From JAEUIE01 sp047602475 (lineage in GTDB: Bacteria; Planctomycetota; Planctomycetia; Gemmatales; HRBIN36): a stretch of 64,000 nt of DNA. Numbering within the stretch: position 1 is the first letter of the stretch; each line of letters begins with the position of its first letter. Location of the stretch: NCBI GenBank assembly GCA_047602475.1, contig JASGHE010000001.1, forward strand, positions 62,001 to 126,000, given 5' to 3'. Shown here piece by piece: positions 8,539-16,544 of the stretch. Below the pieces are notes generated by a model. It was given only the letters and a program-made list of their open reading frames with translations. It had not been told where the DNA came from and made no database searches. A program made the position numbers and the translations under genes.

Positions 8539-8898
8539 TTAGAGTTTACAAATGGTAACTAGACCTCCCTGACAAACCTCCATCTTCAGCTCACAATCTT
8601 GCATTAATTTCATGCCGATAATGGGACTGATATCCGCTTCATCAACCTTGATTAGTCGCCGTTCTCCAAACCACACAATTTCAGCCCAGTAGACGTCAAA
8701 AATGCACTGACTGCCGTCGGCTAAAGTACACCGTTCGATTGAATCCCAAAGTAATCCCAAGTCATGGATGATGTCAGGCGGCAAAGAGAGTCGAGAAGTA
8801 AAACCAGTATCAACAACCGCTTCTACTTCGAGTTCTTTATTGCCGATGACTGTAAGCGGAATCCGGGCCTCATTGAAAGCGACTGAACCGCGGATCAT
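8539..8898 (-). CDS. Clan AA retropepsin-like aspartic protease, DTGF type
   Basis: 119 residues. AVVDTGFTSRLSLPPDII around residue 30 contains the DTG-type aspartate of retropepsin-like proteases, in the DTGF variant seen in a family of small prokaryotic proteins. A later ADISPIIGMKLMQDCELKM segment matches the flap and C-terminal strand of that family (family members end in IG-x-LL/ML-x2-x-L). Such enzymes would act as homodimers. The start overlaps the stop of the upstream small gene by 4 bases (ATGA), so the two proteins are produced together. Target unknown. Confidence 0.75.
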   Translation of the reverse strand: MIRGSVAFNEARIPLTVIGNKELEVEAVVDTGFTSRLSLPPDIIHDLGLLWDSIERCTLADGSQCIFDVYWAEIVWFGERRLIKVDEADISPIIGMKLMQDCELKMEVCQGGLVTICKL

Positions 8899-9170
8899 GG
8901 GACTCGCCTTTTTGCTGCGCCTCCAAAACGATGTACATATCTCGACCCGATTCTAACCATCCATATTTGCGAATCAGGGCGGCGCTGCTTGAGACGTTGC
9001 GACGCATCTAAATCGTCTTCAGCCACTTCATAATCACCAGTCTCTATATCAATCGCCGCAAACTTCCCCTTATCCTCAATACTTAGCTTGGTAGCAATCA
9101 ATTCATCATAGAGCTTATCACCCCGTACCTCGAACTCAGTTTTGCTATATCGACGACCTGACGGCATCAT
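8895..9170 (-). CDS. Small partner protein of the DTGF protease
   Basis: 91 residues. The core GKFAAIDIETGDYEVAEDDL followed by QIWMVRIGSRYVHRFGG is a conserved arrangement of small soluble proteins that are often encoded immediately upstream of DTGF-type proteases. The acidic first half and basic C-terminus could form a partner or substrate surface. The two genes overlap by 4 bases, an arrangement like that of toxin-antitoxin pairs, but no toxic activity is established. Function unknown. Confidence 0.6.
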   Translation of the reverse strand: MMPSGRRYSKTEFEVRGDKLYDELIATKLSIEDKGKFAAIDIETGDYEVAEDDLDASQRLKQRRPDSQIWMVRIGSRYVHRFGGAAKRRVP

Positions 9171-9225
9171 AGTCCTTACCTCGATGATGACTTCATTATC
9201 CGTTGTCTAACCGATGATTGCAATA

Positions 9226-10332
9226 TCACCCCTGTATACTCTCCAGCAACTCCCGCCGTGCAACCAGTCGCTGCCCACGCTGCTCGTCAATATCGAGGGC
9301 CGCCAGAAGGTTCTTTCTCAGCACAGCACGCACATTTTCGAGCGCCGTTGGGGCGGTGCTATCCAGCGGGATCGATCCGCCGGCACGGCGGTCATGGCCG
9401 CCTGCTTTGCCGAGGTCTTCCACCACCTCCTGTAGAATCTCCCCTGCCCGCCCCTTGGCATGCACCGTCCGCAAAGACATGATCAAGTTATTCTCATAGA
9501 CACCACACACAAACGACCAAGCCACCTCCTCGAAGCGAATCAGGAAGTCAGCAATCTCCGCAGCTGATTCAGGTTGTGTCAGGTCACCGGCCCATGCCAT
9601 GATCAGATGATCGTAGATGAACGAGTTCTGTAGCGCCTGAATCAACGTCTCGAAGTACGAGATAGGCAACCGGGCTGACTTGATCTCCGCCAGCAGATCC
9701 TTACTGGCATACTGATACAGATACAGCAGCGCTCCATCGTCCTGCGGCGTCGCCTCTCGCGGGTAACCCGTCATCTCCGATTCGATACCGTAGAACAGGG
9801 CCGTCGCAATATCCTCAGGCGGATCGACACGTTGCTCCATCAAATACTTGGTAACGAGAGTGCAGGTCGCCCCCAACCCGGCCCGGACATCCACAAAGTC
9901 GAGCTTTTTCGCCTTGCCGCTGAACTCATGGTGATCGATCACCGCCGTCACTTCGACATCAGCGGGAATCGTGTGCCTGCCCGTGCCTGGCTGACTGTCC
10001 ACCATCACCACGGCGTATTTCTCGCTCCAGTCGATGTCTTCAATGAGCTTCAGGTCAATATCCAGACAACGCACCATCGCCTGGTTCTCAGCCCTGCCGA
10101 TAAAACCGTCACGGGTGAGAATGCTGTTCTTCTTCAGCTTCTTCTTAAACAGGTAGGCCAGTCCGAGCATGCTGCCCAGGCTGTCAGGATCAGGGTGAAC
10201 GTGGGAAACGAGAATGATGCCCTTGTAGTCTTCAAGGCATTCAAGCAGCTTATGGGACATGCCCGTGCTGCCAGGTTCGCTGTCGCCGCTCCGGTTGGAG
10301 GTCTGTTTCCCAGCGGCCGAATTCGCCGCCAT
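9226..10332 (-). CDS. DHH/DHHA1 phosphoesterase (NrnA/c-di-AMP phosphodiesterase-like)
   Basis: 368 residues from ATG 10332 (GGAAAGGA upstream; a TTG two codons earlier is possible, and an internal ATG at 10260 begins the conserved part). The DHH metal motifs are present: SHVHPDPDSLGSM, VDSQPG and IDHHEFSG, with further ligands downstream, and the DHHA1 substrate domain holds the C-terminal third (AGGHDRRAGGSIPL, matching the GGH motif). Family members degrade nanoRNA, dephosphorylate pAp, or hydrolyse c-di-AMP/pApA using two Mn ions. Because the window also encodes a diadenylate cyclase (50788-51774), a role in turning over c-di-AMP is plausible but not shown. Confidence 0.85.
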   Translation of the reverse strand: MAANSAAGKQTSNRSGDSEPGSTGMSHKLLECLEDYKGIILVSHVHPDPDSLGSMLGLAYLFKKKLKKNSILTRDGFIGRAENQAMVRCLDIDLKLIEDIDWSEKYAVVMVDSQPGTGRHTIPADVEVTAVIDHHEFSGKAKKLDFVDVRAGLGATCTLVTKYLMEQRVDPPEDIATALFYGIESEMTGYPREATPQDDGALLYLYQYASKDLLAEIKSARLPISYFETLIQALQNSFIYDHLIMAWAGDLTQPESAAEIADFLIRFEEVAWSFVCGVYENNLIMSLRTVHAKGRAGEILQEVVEDLGKAGGHDRRAGGSIPLDSTAPTALENVRAVLRKNLLAALDIDEQRGQRLVARRELLESIQG

Positions 10333-10405
10333 AAGCAATGTCCTTTCCCTGCCGGCGTGACGGGCGTCACTGAGGTGCCGAACAGGAACCGGAAGGTCAG
10401 GGAAA

Positions 10406-10795
10406 CTAGGCCTTGGACAACGCCAAAACCCGCTGCCACTGTTTCACGGTAACTGGCATGATAGACAACCGAGGCAGCCGCGCCAATTCCCAATCTTTTA
10501 GGTCAGGATCGGCTTTGACCACCGCCAAGGTAACCGGCTGCTGGAGAGGCTTGACCGGCTCGACCTGCACGCTGACATCATCGCCATCAATGGCATCAGC
10601 CACAGCTCGCATAACCCCCACAATAGCCTTTTCCTTGCCCGTATGGTAGAAAAAAATCTCATCTCCCGCTTTCACCTGCCGCAAATTCTTCAGAGCGACC
10701 GGATTAGCGATGCCATTCCAGAGCGTTTTTCCATCCTTAACTAACCGATCAAAGTTATAGTTTTCAGGTTCTTCTTTGAATAGCCAGCGTGCCAT
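10406..10795 (-). CDS. EVE domain protein
   Basis: 129 residues covering a whole EVE domain (PUA-like fold). MARWLFKEEPENYNFDRLVK and TLWNGIANPVALKNLRQVKAGDEIFFYHTGKEKAIVG are diagnostic, with the late PRLSIMPVTVKQWQRVL segment. EVE proteins bind modified bases in DNA or RNA; bacterial stand-alone forms are of uncertain role. The start ATG at 10795 gives the standard family N-terminus. A long palindromic repeat begins about 20 bases upstream. Confidence 0.88.
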   Translation of the reverse strand: MARWLFKEEPENYNFDRLVKDGKTLWNGIANPVALKNLRQVKAGDEIFFYHTGKEKAIVGVMRAVADAIDGDDVSVQVEPVKPLQQPVTLAVVKADPDLKDWELARLPRLSIMPVTVKQWQRVLALSKA

Positions 10796-10815
10796 GATGA
10801 TATCTCGTTGTTTCA

Positions 10816-10882
10816 GGGAGGGCGAGGCTCCTGCCGAGCCGTGTTGATATCGCTAGCGGCTCGGCAGAAGCCTCGCCCTCCC
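10816..10882. repeat. REP/MITE-like palindrome, 26-bp arms
   Basis: Two 26-base arms beginning GGGAGGGCGAGGCT (10816-10841) and ending AGCCTCGCCCTCCC (10857-10882) pair with a single mismatch around a 15-base loop. It is GC-rich, has no coding content and sits in the 192-base gap between the divergent EVE and ppx genes. Long palindromes of this composition look like REP-type elements mobilised by Y1 (RAYT) transposases or like small MITEs. No T-run follows either arm, so it is not a standard terminator. Confidence 0.7.
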
Positions 10883-10987
10883 AAATGAGCCATAGAGAAG
10901 AATACAGGAAGAGACCCACATTGGATATTGAACTCCTCCGAATGCCATTACAATAATCTCTTCAACCCCGCAAGAGACAGCCCACCC

Positions 10988-11257
10988 ATGAGCCGATTGG
11001 CCGGCATTGATATTGGCAGCAACTCCATCCGACTTATCATCGCTGAAGTCACCGAGGATATCTCCAACTACCGGGTTCTGGACGACCACAAAGAAACCAC
11101 CCGCCTAGCACATGGCCTCACCAACAGCAACAAGCTCACTCCCGAAGCGATGGCCCATTCGCTGAACGCCCTTCGCCGCATGAAAGCACTGATTGATGGC
11201 CACAAGGTCGACCATGTCGAAGTCATCGCCACCAGTGCGGTGCGCAGAAGCCAGTAA
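10988..11257 (+). CDS. Ppx/GppA phosphatase, N-terminal fragment (frameshifted)
   Basis: The first part of an exopolyphosphatase/guanosine pentaphosphatase: MSRLAGIDIGSNSIRLIIAE is the ASKHA-fold phosphate-binding motif, ending with VEVIATSAVR. The frame then meets a stop at 11255. Removing one A at about 11246 gives VREASNGQEFIQLV and joins the downstream frame, so a single-base insertion has split the gene. ATG 10988 fits the family N-terminus. Confidence 0.8.
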   Translation: MSRLAGIDIGSNSIRLIIAEVTEDISNYRVLDDHKETTRLAHGLTNSNKLTPEAMAHSLNALRRMKALIDGHKVDHVEVIATSAVRRSQ

Positions 11258-12548
11258 TGGCCAGGAGTTCATTCAACTCGTCGAAGCACACCTTGGGCTG
11301 CATATCGAGGTCATCAGCACCGACGAGGAAGGCAGGCTGTCGTTTCTCTCAGCTCACCGGCGCTTCGATCTGCACGATCAACAGGTGCTGCTCCTCGATC
11401 TCGGTGGTGGCAGCGGCGAACTGATCTTCGCCGCCAACGGCGTGGTCGAGGAAATCCACTCGCTCCCCATCGGCAGCGTCCGCATGACCGAGGCCTGCAT
11501 CGAGAACGACCCACCGAAGAAGTCAGATCTCAAAGCTGTCCGCAAGCGGCTGAAGAAACTGCTCGAAGAAGCGATGCCCGTAGCAGCGTTCCACCCTCAC
11601 TTCATGATCGGCGCCGGCGGCACCTTTACCGCACTAGCCAATATCTCGGTCCGTATGAGAAACCTCGAACGCCGAGGAGTGGGCGGCTATGAGATGACCC
11701 GCAGCGATGTTCGCCACGTGCTTGATCACCTCTGCTTCCTGCCCCTGGCTGCCCGCCGCACCGTGCCGGGCCTGAACCCTGATCGTGCCGACATCATTAT
11801 TGCCGGCATCGCTGTCATCGAACGCATCATGAAGTGGATGCAGGTTAATCGCCTGGTCATTCATGATCAGGGCGTGCGTGACGGGTTGCTGCTGCGGATG
11901 ATTGATCGCTACGTCGGGCCTCGCAAGGTCGATCAACCCCAGGCAGCGGAAGACCCCGAGGCGTTGCAACAGGCAGCCAAGCAGTTTGGCACCCTCTGCG
12001 GCTTGGACGAAGCCCACGCTGCCCAGATCACCAAAATCTGTGGTCAACTCTTTGATTCTCTTCAAGAGCCTTTGCATTTGCCTGCCTCAGATCGCCTGCC
12101 ACTCATGCTCGCAGCCTGGCTGCACGAAGTGGGCACGCTGGTCAATTACGAAAAACACCATCACCATAGTTATCACCTGATCGTGCATGGCAACATTCGT
12201 GGCCTGCCCCCCCGGTTGCGTGAAATTGTCGCCCAAGTCGCCCGCTATCACCGCAAGGCCAGCCCCAAGAAAAAGCACGATGCCTACGCCCGGCTGTCTC
12301 AAGCCGATCAACAGACCATTTGCCGCCTGAGTGCCATTCTGCGATTAGCCGACGGTATGGATCGCTCGCACACTAGAAGCATCAACAAAGTCGAGTGCCA
12401 GGTGCGTGGCAACCTGGTAAGAGTGTCGATGATTGCCGACACTTACCCCGAAATCGATGTCTGGGGAGCTTCCCAGAAGGGCAAGCTCTTCGAAAAGGTC
12501 TTCGACAAGGAACTGGAACTAGTCTGGCAGCCGAGTGTTAATGCTTAG
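11247..12548 (+). CDS. Ppx/GppA phosphatase, main C-terminal part (frameshifted)
   Basis: Remainder of the phosphatase, about 430 codons. LLLDLGGGSGELIFA is the second phosphate-binding motif, MIGAGGTFTALANIS the adenosine-side motif, and the C-terminal half is an HD-type helical domain (LPLMLAAWLHEVGTLVNYEKHHHHSYHLI). Two-domain proteins of this kind hydrolyse polyphosphate or pppGpp in the cytoplasm. Its last 72 bases together with 74 bases after the stop are duplicated at 13365-13510, beyond a toxin-antitoxin pair. Confidence 0.85.
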   Translation, partial: EASNGQEFIQLVEAHLGLHIEVISTDEEGRLSFLSAHRRFDLHDQQVLLLDLGGGSGELIFAANGVVEEIHSLPIGSVRMTEACIENDPPKKSDLKAVRKRLKKLLEEAMPVAAFHPHFMIGAGGTFTALANISVRMRNLERRGVGGYEMTRSDVRHVLDHLCFLPLAARRTVPGLNPDRADIIIAGIAVIERIMKWMQVNRLVIHDQGVRDGLLLRMIDRYVGPRKVDQPQAAEDPEALQQAAKQFGTLCGLDEAHAAQITKICGQLFDSLQEPLHLPASDRLPLMLAAWLHEVGTLVNYEKHHHHSYHLIVHGNIRGLPPRLREIVAQVARYHRKASPKKKHDAYARLSQADQQTICRLSAILRLADGMDRSHTRSINKVECQVRGNLVRVSMIADTYPEIDVWGASQKGKLFEKVFDKELELVWQPSVNA

Positions 12549-12622
12549 GCAAGAGTTTGTACACCTGTACAAGCAACTTGGGGAGTTCGGGATCTCCACA
12601 TCTTCAATTGTTGAAGATGAAT
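12477..12622 (+). repeat. Direct repeat, left copy: ppx 3' end plus 3' flank
   Basis: 146 bases covering the last 24 codons of ppx, its stop, and 74 bases after it. The copy at 13365-13510 aligns without gaps at 131 of 146 positions by hand. Conservation is as strong after the stop codon as in the coding part. A perfect palindrome with 8-base arms (ATCTTCAA/TTGAAGAT, 12600-12618) lies near its right end. Confidence 0.85.
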
Positions 12623-12626
12623 CCAG

Positions 12627-12983
12627 CTAGATTGGCAGATAAACAATGCGATCCTTCCATTCTTCCGCAGCCGATGCTGCCCAAATCATCACCAGCGATT
12701 CAGCAATAGCCCGAGTTAAACTACGTTGAGATGCTAGAAAGAGACCTGCTATTCCCCGACAATCCTTGATGCGTAATTCAGCTTCGCCTTTTAAGGGATT
12801 TACGTCGTGAGAAAGTAAGAGCCAATTATTCTCATGCGCGAATGCCAATTGTTCAGCATCTGGGAGACCCGATCGGCCAAGTTCCACTATTGTCGAGATC
12901 TCGATGGCTGGTTTGTAACGACGAACTGCAAGGACGATTTCAAATCGCCAGTCTTCATCGGCTAGAAATTTAGGCTGGCTCAT
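12627..12983 (-). CDS. DUF5615 PIN-like toxin
   Basis: 118 residues. KFLADEDWRFEIVLAVRRY at the N-terminus and NNWLLLSHDVNPL in the middle match DUF5615 proteins, which have a PIN-like nuclease fold and are the toxin half of DUF433/DUF5615 pairs. The ADED and SHD acidic residues are the likely metal ligands. It is preceded by a DUF433 gene with a 4-base overlap. The pair lies between two copies of the ppx 3' end. Confidence 0.78.
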   Translation of the reverse strand: MSQPKFLADEDWRFEIVLAVRRYKPAIEISTIVELGRSGLPDAEQLAFAHENNWLLLSHDVNPLKGEAELRIKDCRGIAGLFLASQRSLTRAIAESLVMIWAASAAEEWKDRIVYLPI

Positions 12984-13315
12984 AATCTCGCCGTAGCACC
13001 AACTGTTTCACGCATCCTCTTAATTAGAAGGTTGTGCTGAGCAGTGCTCTTCTGCTTGAATTGTTCCCACTGCTCGTCTTGTGTTTCCAGATATTGATCT
13101 ACCGTAGAACGATGCTTCAAGTAGTAAGCAATCGCCCCATGCACCTTTTCTAGCGAGAGAGTGGGAAAATCTGCGATGATGGATTCAGGCAATCGGCCAT
13201 TCCAGTAAGCATGGATAATAGATGCCAGAGAAATGCGAGTTCCTGCAACGAGCCAGCCACCTTGCGACTGTGCGACTACATATTCATTGTGCTCATTGTT
13301 CATACGCTTCTCCAT
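12980..13315 (-). CDS. DUF433 antitoxin
   Basis: 111 residues. GTRISLASIIHAYWNGRLPE followed by SIIADFPTLSLEKVHGAIAYYLKH is the DUF433 helix-turn-helix signature (GTRIPV-x2-I...Y-x-L-x2-V-x-A-x-YY). DUF433 proteins are antitoxins that bind their own promoter and neutralise a PIN-like partner, here the DUF5615 protein encoded immediately downstream. The first methionines (13315 and 13303) are both usable; the family core starts well after both. Confidence 0.78.
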   Translation of the reverse strand: MEKRMNNEHNEYVVAQSQGGWLVAGTRISLASIIHAYWNGRLPESIIADFPTLSLEKVHGAIAYYLKHRSTVDQYLETQDEQWEQFKQKSTAQHNLLIKRMRETVGATARL

Positions 13316-13364
13316 TGCGACTCTATTCCATTATAACACGAGATGTTTGTGAATATCCTCTCAA

Positions 13365-13510
13365 AAGGGCAAGCTCTGTGAAAAGATGATCGACAAGGAA
13401 CTCGAATTAGTCTGGCGGCCGAGTGTTAGTCCTTAGGCAAGAGTTTGTACACCTGTGCAAGCAACTGAAGGAGTTCGGGATCTCCACATCTTCAATTGTT
13501 GCAGATGAAT
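13365..13510 (+). repeat. Direct repeat, right copy: remnant of ppx 3' end
   Basis: About 90% identical, ungapped, to 12477-12622. It still encodes an LVWRPSV-like ppx C-terminus followed by a TAG stop, but no start or body of the gene precedes it. Between the two copies lie 742 bases holding the toxin-antitoxin pair. The rest of the interval to 13630 shows no gene; 13511-13630 is AT-richer leader for the next gene. Confidence 0.85.
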
Positions 13511-13630
13511 TGGGCCCTCAACTTTTACAACTTGATCAAGTATTAGCTACACATGATAGAGCAATGGGCATTCCATTGACGCGTAACCAATCCTTACCTA
13601 CTATTACACCTAATCATTTAGGTGACATCC

Positions 13631-15919
13631 ATGCTCAATATCCTTTTCGCCACGTTGCTCCTCCAGTCACCCGCAGGGACTCCCAAGGCCACGCTCGATC
13701 CGACAGAGTTGCCAATACCCTTTCAACGCTACACCACTACTGATCAACTGGGCCGTACTGTCACTTTCTACCTTTCTCGGCCGCCTAAAGATAACCCCAA
13801 AGCCAAACTGCCCATGGTCCTATTCATCAGCGGTTCCGGCAGCCAGTCGCTCTTCAACAAGCAAGGTGACCGGATCAATGGGGGAATTCAGAACCTTCTT
13901 TATGGCCTGGCAAACAAGCAGGTACGTATTGTTTGCGTGGAAAAGCCTGGTGTAAAGTTCCTCGATAAACCGACCAGGCCGGGTGGGGCTACGGAGAGTG
14001 CCGAGGAGTTTCGCCGAGAACACACCCTGCCCCGCTGGGCAGAAGCCAACATCGCCGCTTTGCGGGCAGTTTGGACTCTTCCCGACATCGATTCATCGAA
14101 GACTCTCGTACTGGGTCATTCCGAGGGGGCAATCACCGCCTCTTTCGTGGCTGCTGAATTGCCTCAGGTCACCCACGTTGCTCCCTTGGCTGGCGCCGGC
14201 CCGACGCAACTCTACAGCCTCGCAGCCCTGGCCGCTGAACCCCGACCCGGCGACAAGCCTGGCGATGCCGACCAACGGCGGGAACAAATGTACGAAGGGT
14301 TGAAAAAGGTTCTCGCTGACCCGGACAGCATCACCTCGTACTGGCTCGGTCATCCTCATCGTCGCTGGAGTAGTTTCCTCAAGCACAACTCCACTGAACT
14401 CCTTCTTCGCAGCAAGGCCAAGGTTTATCTGGCCCATGGAACCGCTGATTCAGCATCGTATATCGGCGAGCTTGATGTCTTGCGTGCAGAGTTAGCAGCC
14501 CATGGCCGGGATTTCGTTGTCGAACGGCTTGAAGGTCTCACGCATAGTTACACCAAGCCCAACGCACCGCCTGGGCCGCCACAGGAGATGCAGGCTCTTT
14601 TTGGTCGCATTCTTGGCTGGTTCCTGGGGAAACAGCCAGACGCTGCAACCTCATCAACGACTATTTCCATTGATAAGGCAATCGCTGCTCAATACTTCGA
14701 TGAAGCAAAGAAACTTTGGAAAGAGGATGGAGGCCAACTGTGGGGTAAGTCTTTGTCGGGCGCCATGTTGTTTGTCGATCCAAAGACGCGAGATGTTGTA
14801 GCGAACCAGGCTGATGCCGAAGGACTCCTGAAGCCTGAGGGGAGTGTCTTTGTCGGGAAGTTGCCCACGAATATCTTCATCGCCAACTATGCCAGATCCT
14901 GGGCCGGTGTGAAATGGGTGATCATCATCTGGCCGTTGCCTGAAGACCGAGCGTCTCGTAGCGTCCTCATGATGCACGAATCCTGGCACCGTATTCAGAA
15001 CGAAGTTGGGTTGCCTGCCGCCAGTCCAAACTTGAATCACCTCGATCAAATGAAAGCCCGCTACTGGCTGCAACTGGAATGGCGTGCTCTCACCGCTGCA
15101 CTCCTCAAGACTAACCAGGAACGCCGACTGGCCATCGAAGACGCACTGCTCTTTCGCCGTCAACGCCACATTCTGTATCCAAACGACTCAGCCCCGGAAA
15201 TGTCGCTCGAAATGAACGAAGGCATGGCCGAGTACTCAGGCATCAAGCTCTCCGGCATGTCGGCTGGTGAACAACAACTCTATGCAGCCAAAAAGCTGGA
15301 AGAACAGCCCGCCCAAGTCGGCTCGTTCCTTCGCACCTTCGCTTACCTTTCCGGACCGCCCTATGGCCTGCTCCTTGATGCCAGGGATGATCAATGGCGT
15401 AAATCCGCCAAGCCCGATACTAACCTTGGGCTCCTGCTCAGCAGAGCTTACGACATGAAGCTTCCAACGCTCACTGAATCAGAGCTTGAATTGCGTGCTG
15501 AGCGATATCAAAGTAAACAGCTCAAGGCGAAAGAAGAAGAACGAGAAAAGTTGCGACTTCTTGAGGTGGCAAAGGCGAAAGTGAGGTATGTAGATGGCCC
15601 CGTACTCATTCTGCCCCTGGTCAAAATGCAATACTCCTTTACCTACGCCAACCTGATTCCAATAGATGGGATTGGAATAGTTTACCCCACCATGCACATA
15701 ACCGATGAGTGGGGCGCACTGGATGCAACTAAAGGCGCTCTACTGGGATCAGACTTCAAAACCGCCAGGGTTCCCGCCCCTACTTCCAAAGACGACGCCA
15801 TCGCTGGCGACGGCTGGAAACTGACTCTGAAACCGGGCTGGAGGCTTGTGCCAGGAAGCCGGCAGGGAGATTACACGCTTAAGAAAGAGAATGGTGCGAA
15901 ACCTGGTGAAAAATCATGA
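13631..15919 (+). CDS. Exported alpha/beta-hydrolase fused to an HExxH peptidase-like domain
   Basis: 762 residues from ATG 13631 (a GTG three codons upstream is less likely). MLNILFATLLLQSPAG looks like a short signal peptide. Residues about 30-340 are an alpha/beta-hydrolase: the nucleophile elbow is GHSEGAI (after KTLVLGHSEG) and VYLAHGTADSA is the acid-loop region. Residues about 345-650 form a second domain with MMHESWHRIQNEVG, an HExxH zinc motif, followed about 75 residues later by NEGMAEYSG, a glutamate motif of gluzincin (Peptidase MA-like) enzymes. The last 110 residues (VDGPVLILPLVKMQ onward) form a beta-rich tail. Two potential hydrolases in one exported chain is uncommon. Confidence 0.75.
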   Translation: MLNILFATLLLQSPAGTPKATLDPTELPIPFQRYTTTDQLGRTVTFYLSRPPKDNPKAKLPMVLFISGSGSQSLFNKQGDRINGGIQNLLYGLANKQVRIVCVEKPGVKFLDKPTRPGGATESAEEFRREHTLPRWAEANIAALRAVWTLPDIDSSKTLVLGHSEGAITASFVAAELPQVTHVAPLAGAGPTQLYSLAALAAEPRPGDKPGDADQRREQMYEGLKKVLADPDSITSYWLGHPHRRWSSFLKHNSTELLLRSKAKVYLAHGTADSASYIGELDVLRAELAAHGRDFVVERLEGLTHSYTKPNAPPGPPQEMQALFGRILGWFLGKQPDAATSSTTISIDKAIAAQYFDEAKKLWKEDGGQLWGKSLSGAMLFVDPKTRDVVANQADAEGLLKPEGSVFVGKLPTNIFIANYARSWAGVKWVIIIWPLPEDRASRSVLMMHESWHRIQNEVGLPAASPNLNHLDQMKARYWLQLEWRALTAALLKTNQERRLAIEDALLFRRQRHILYPNDSAPEMSLEMNEGMAEYSGIKLSGMSAGEQQLYAAKKLEEQPAQVGSFLRTFAYLSGPPYGLLLDARDDQWRKSAKPDTNLGLLLSRAYDMKLPTLTESELELRAERYQSKQLKAKEEEREKLRLLEVAKAKVRYVDGPVLILPLVKMQYSFTYANLIPIDGIGIVYPTMHITDEWGALDATKGALLGSDFKTARVPAPTSKDDAIAGDGWKLTLKPGWRLVPGSRQGDYTLKKENGAKPGEKS

Positions 15920-16064
15920 GGCTGACATCAAGAACTCTCTCGAAGCTGCTAACCTCATTGAGTCGTCCCTAATGCGACTCGTACAAGGCGCATTGCAACA
16001 GATAGTCTAACTCGTTTTACCCACTATCTGAGTCGTACTCAGTGGGTGATGTCCCAGCTATCAA

Positions 16065-16487
16065 TTAACCGTGCTGCACAGCATCGACATACGAAAGCAC
16101 CCGTTCCAACTCATTCTTGCTATTCTTGCCTTTAACCAGGGCACGCACTCGCAACAGCAGTTCCGACTTGTTGATCGGCTTGGTCATGAAGTCATCCGTC
16201 CCCGCCTCGACGGCCCGTTCAATATCGGCTGATTGATCCAGGGCAGTCACCATGAGGACAGGCAAACTCTTGGTAGCAGGATTACTGCGCAACCGCTTGC
16301 AGACTTCAAAGCCGCTCATGCGGGGCATCATGATGTCGAGAAGCAGCAAGTCGGGCTTCCACTCCTGTGCGAGTTTCAGCGTCGCTTCGCCATCAGCGGC
16401 AGACTTGATCTCTGCTTTCAGATCTTCGAGGTTCGCTTCGAGAAGCTCAACCACTTGCTGATTATCGTCGGCAATAAGAATACGCAT
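16065..16487 (-). CDS. Single-domain response regulator (CheY-like receiver)
   Basis: 140 residues from ATG 16487, where MRILIADDNQQVVELLEANL gives the standard receiver start; the frame extends 10 codons further upstream without support. The phosphoacceptor aspartate lies in DLLLLDIMMPRMSGFEVCKR, the switch Thr in VLMVTALDQ and the conserved Lys in FMTKPINKSELL. There is no output domain, so it probably works by protein contact or as a relay. No histidine kinase is adjacent. Confidence 0.88.
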   Translation of the reverse strand: MRILIADDNQQVVELLEANLEDLKAEIKSAADGEATLKLAQEWKPDLLLLDIMMPRMSGFEVCKRLRSNPATKSLPVLMVTALDQSADIERAVEAGTDDFMTKPINKSELLLRVRALVKGKNSKNELERVLSYVDAVQHG

Positions 16488-16544
16488 GGTGAATACCTGC
16501 TGATGAATCAACTTCATTCTACAAGCAACGGACGCAGAGGTAAG

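Noticed and set aside
7419..8558. 379-codon plus-strand ORF antisense to the secreted propeller-like gene
   Set aside because: Low complexity and histidine/arginine rich; the minus-strand frame has signal peptide and propeller texture.
13423..13743. Plus-strand ORF running across the right ppx repeat into the next gene
   Set aside because: Composition is not protein-like, and it conflicts with the hydrolase start at 13631.
16019..16047. Hairpin ACCCACT/AGTGGGT upstream of the response regulator stop
   Set aside because: No T-run follows on either strand, so it was not called a terminator.
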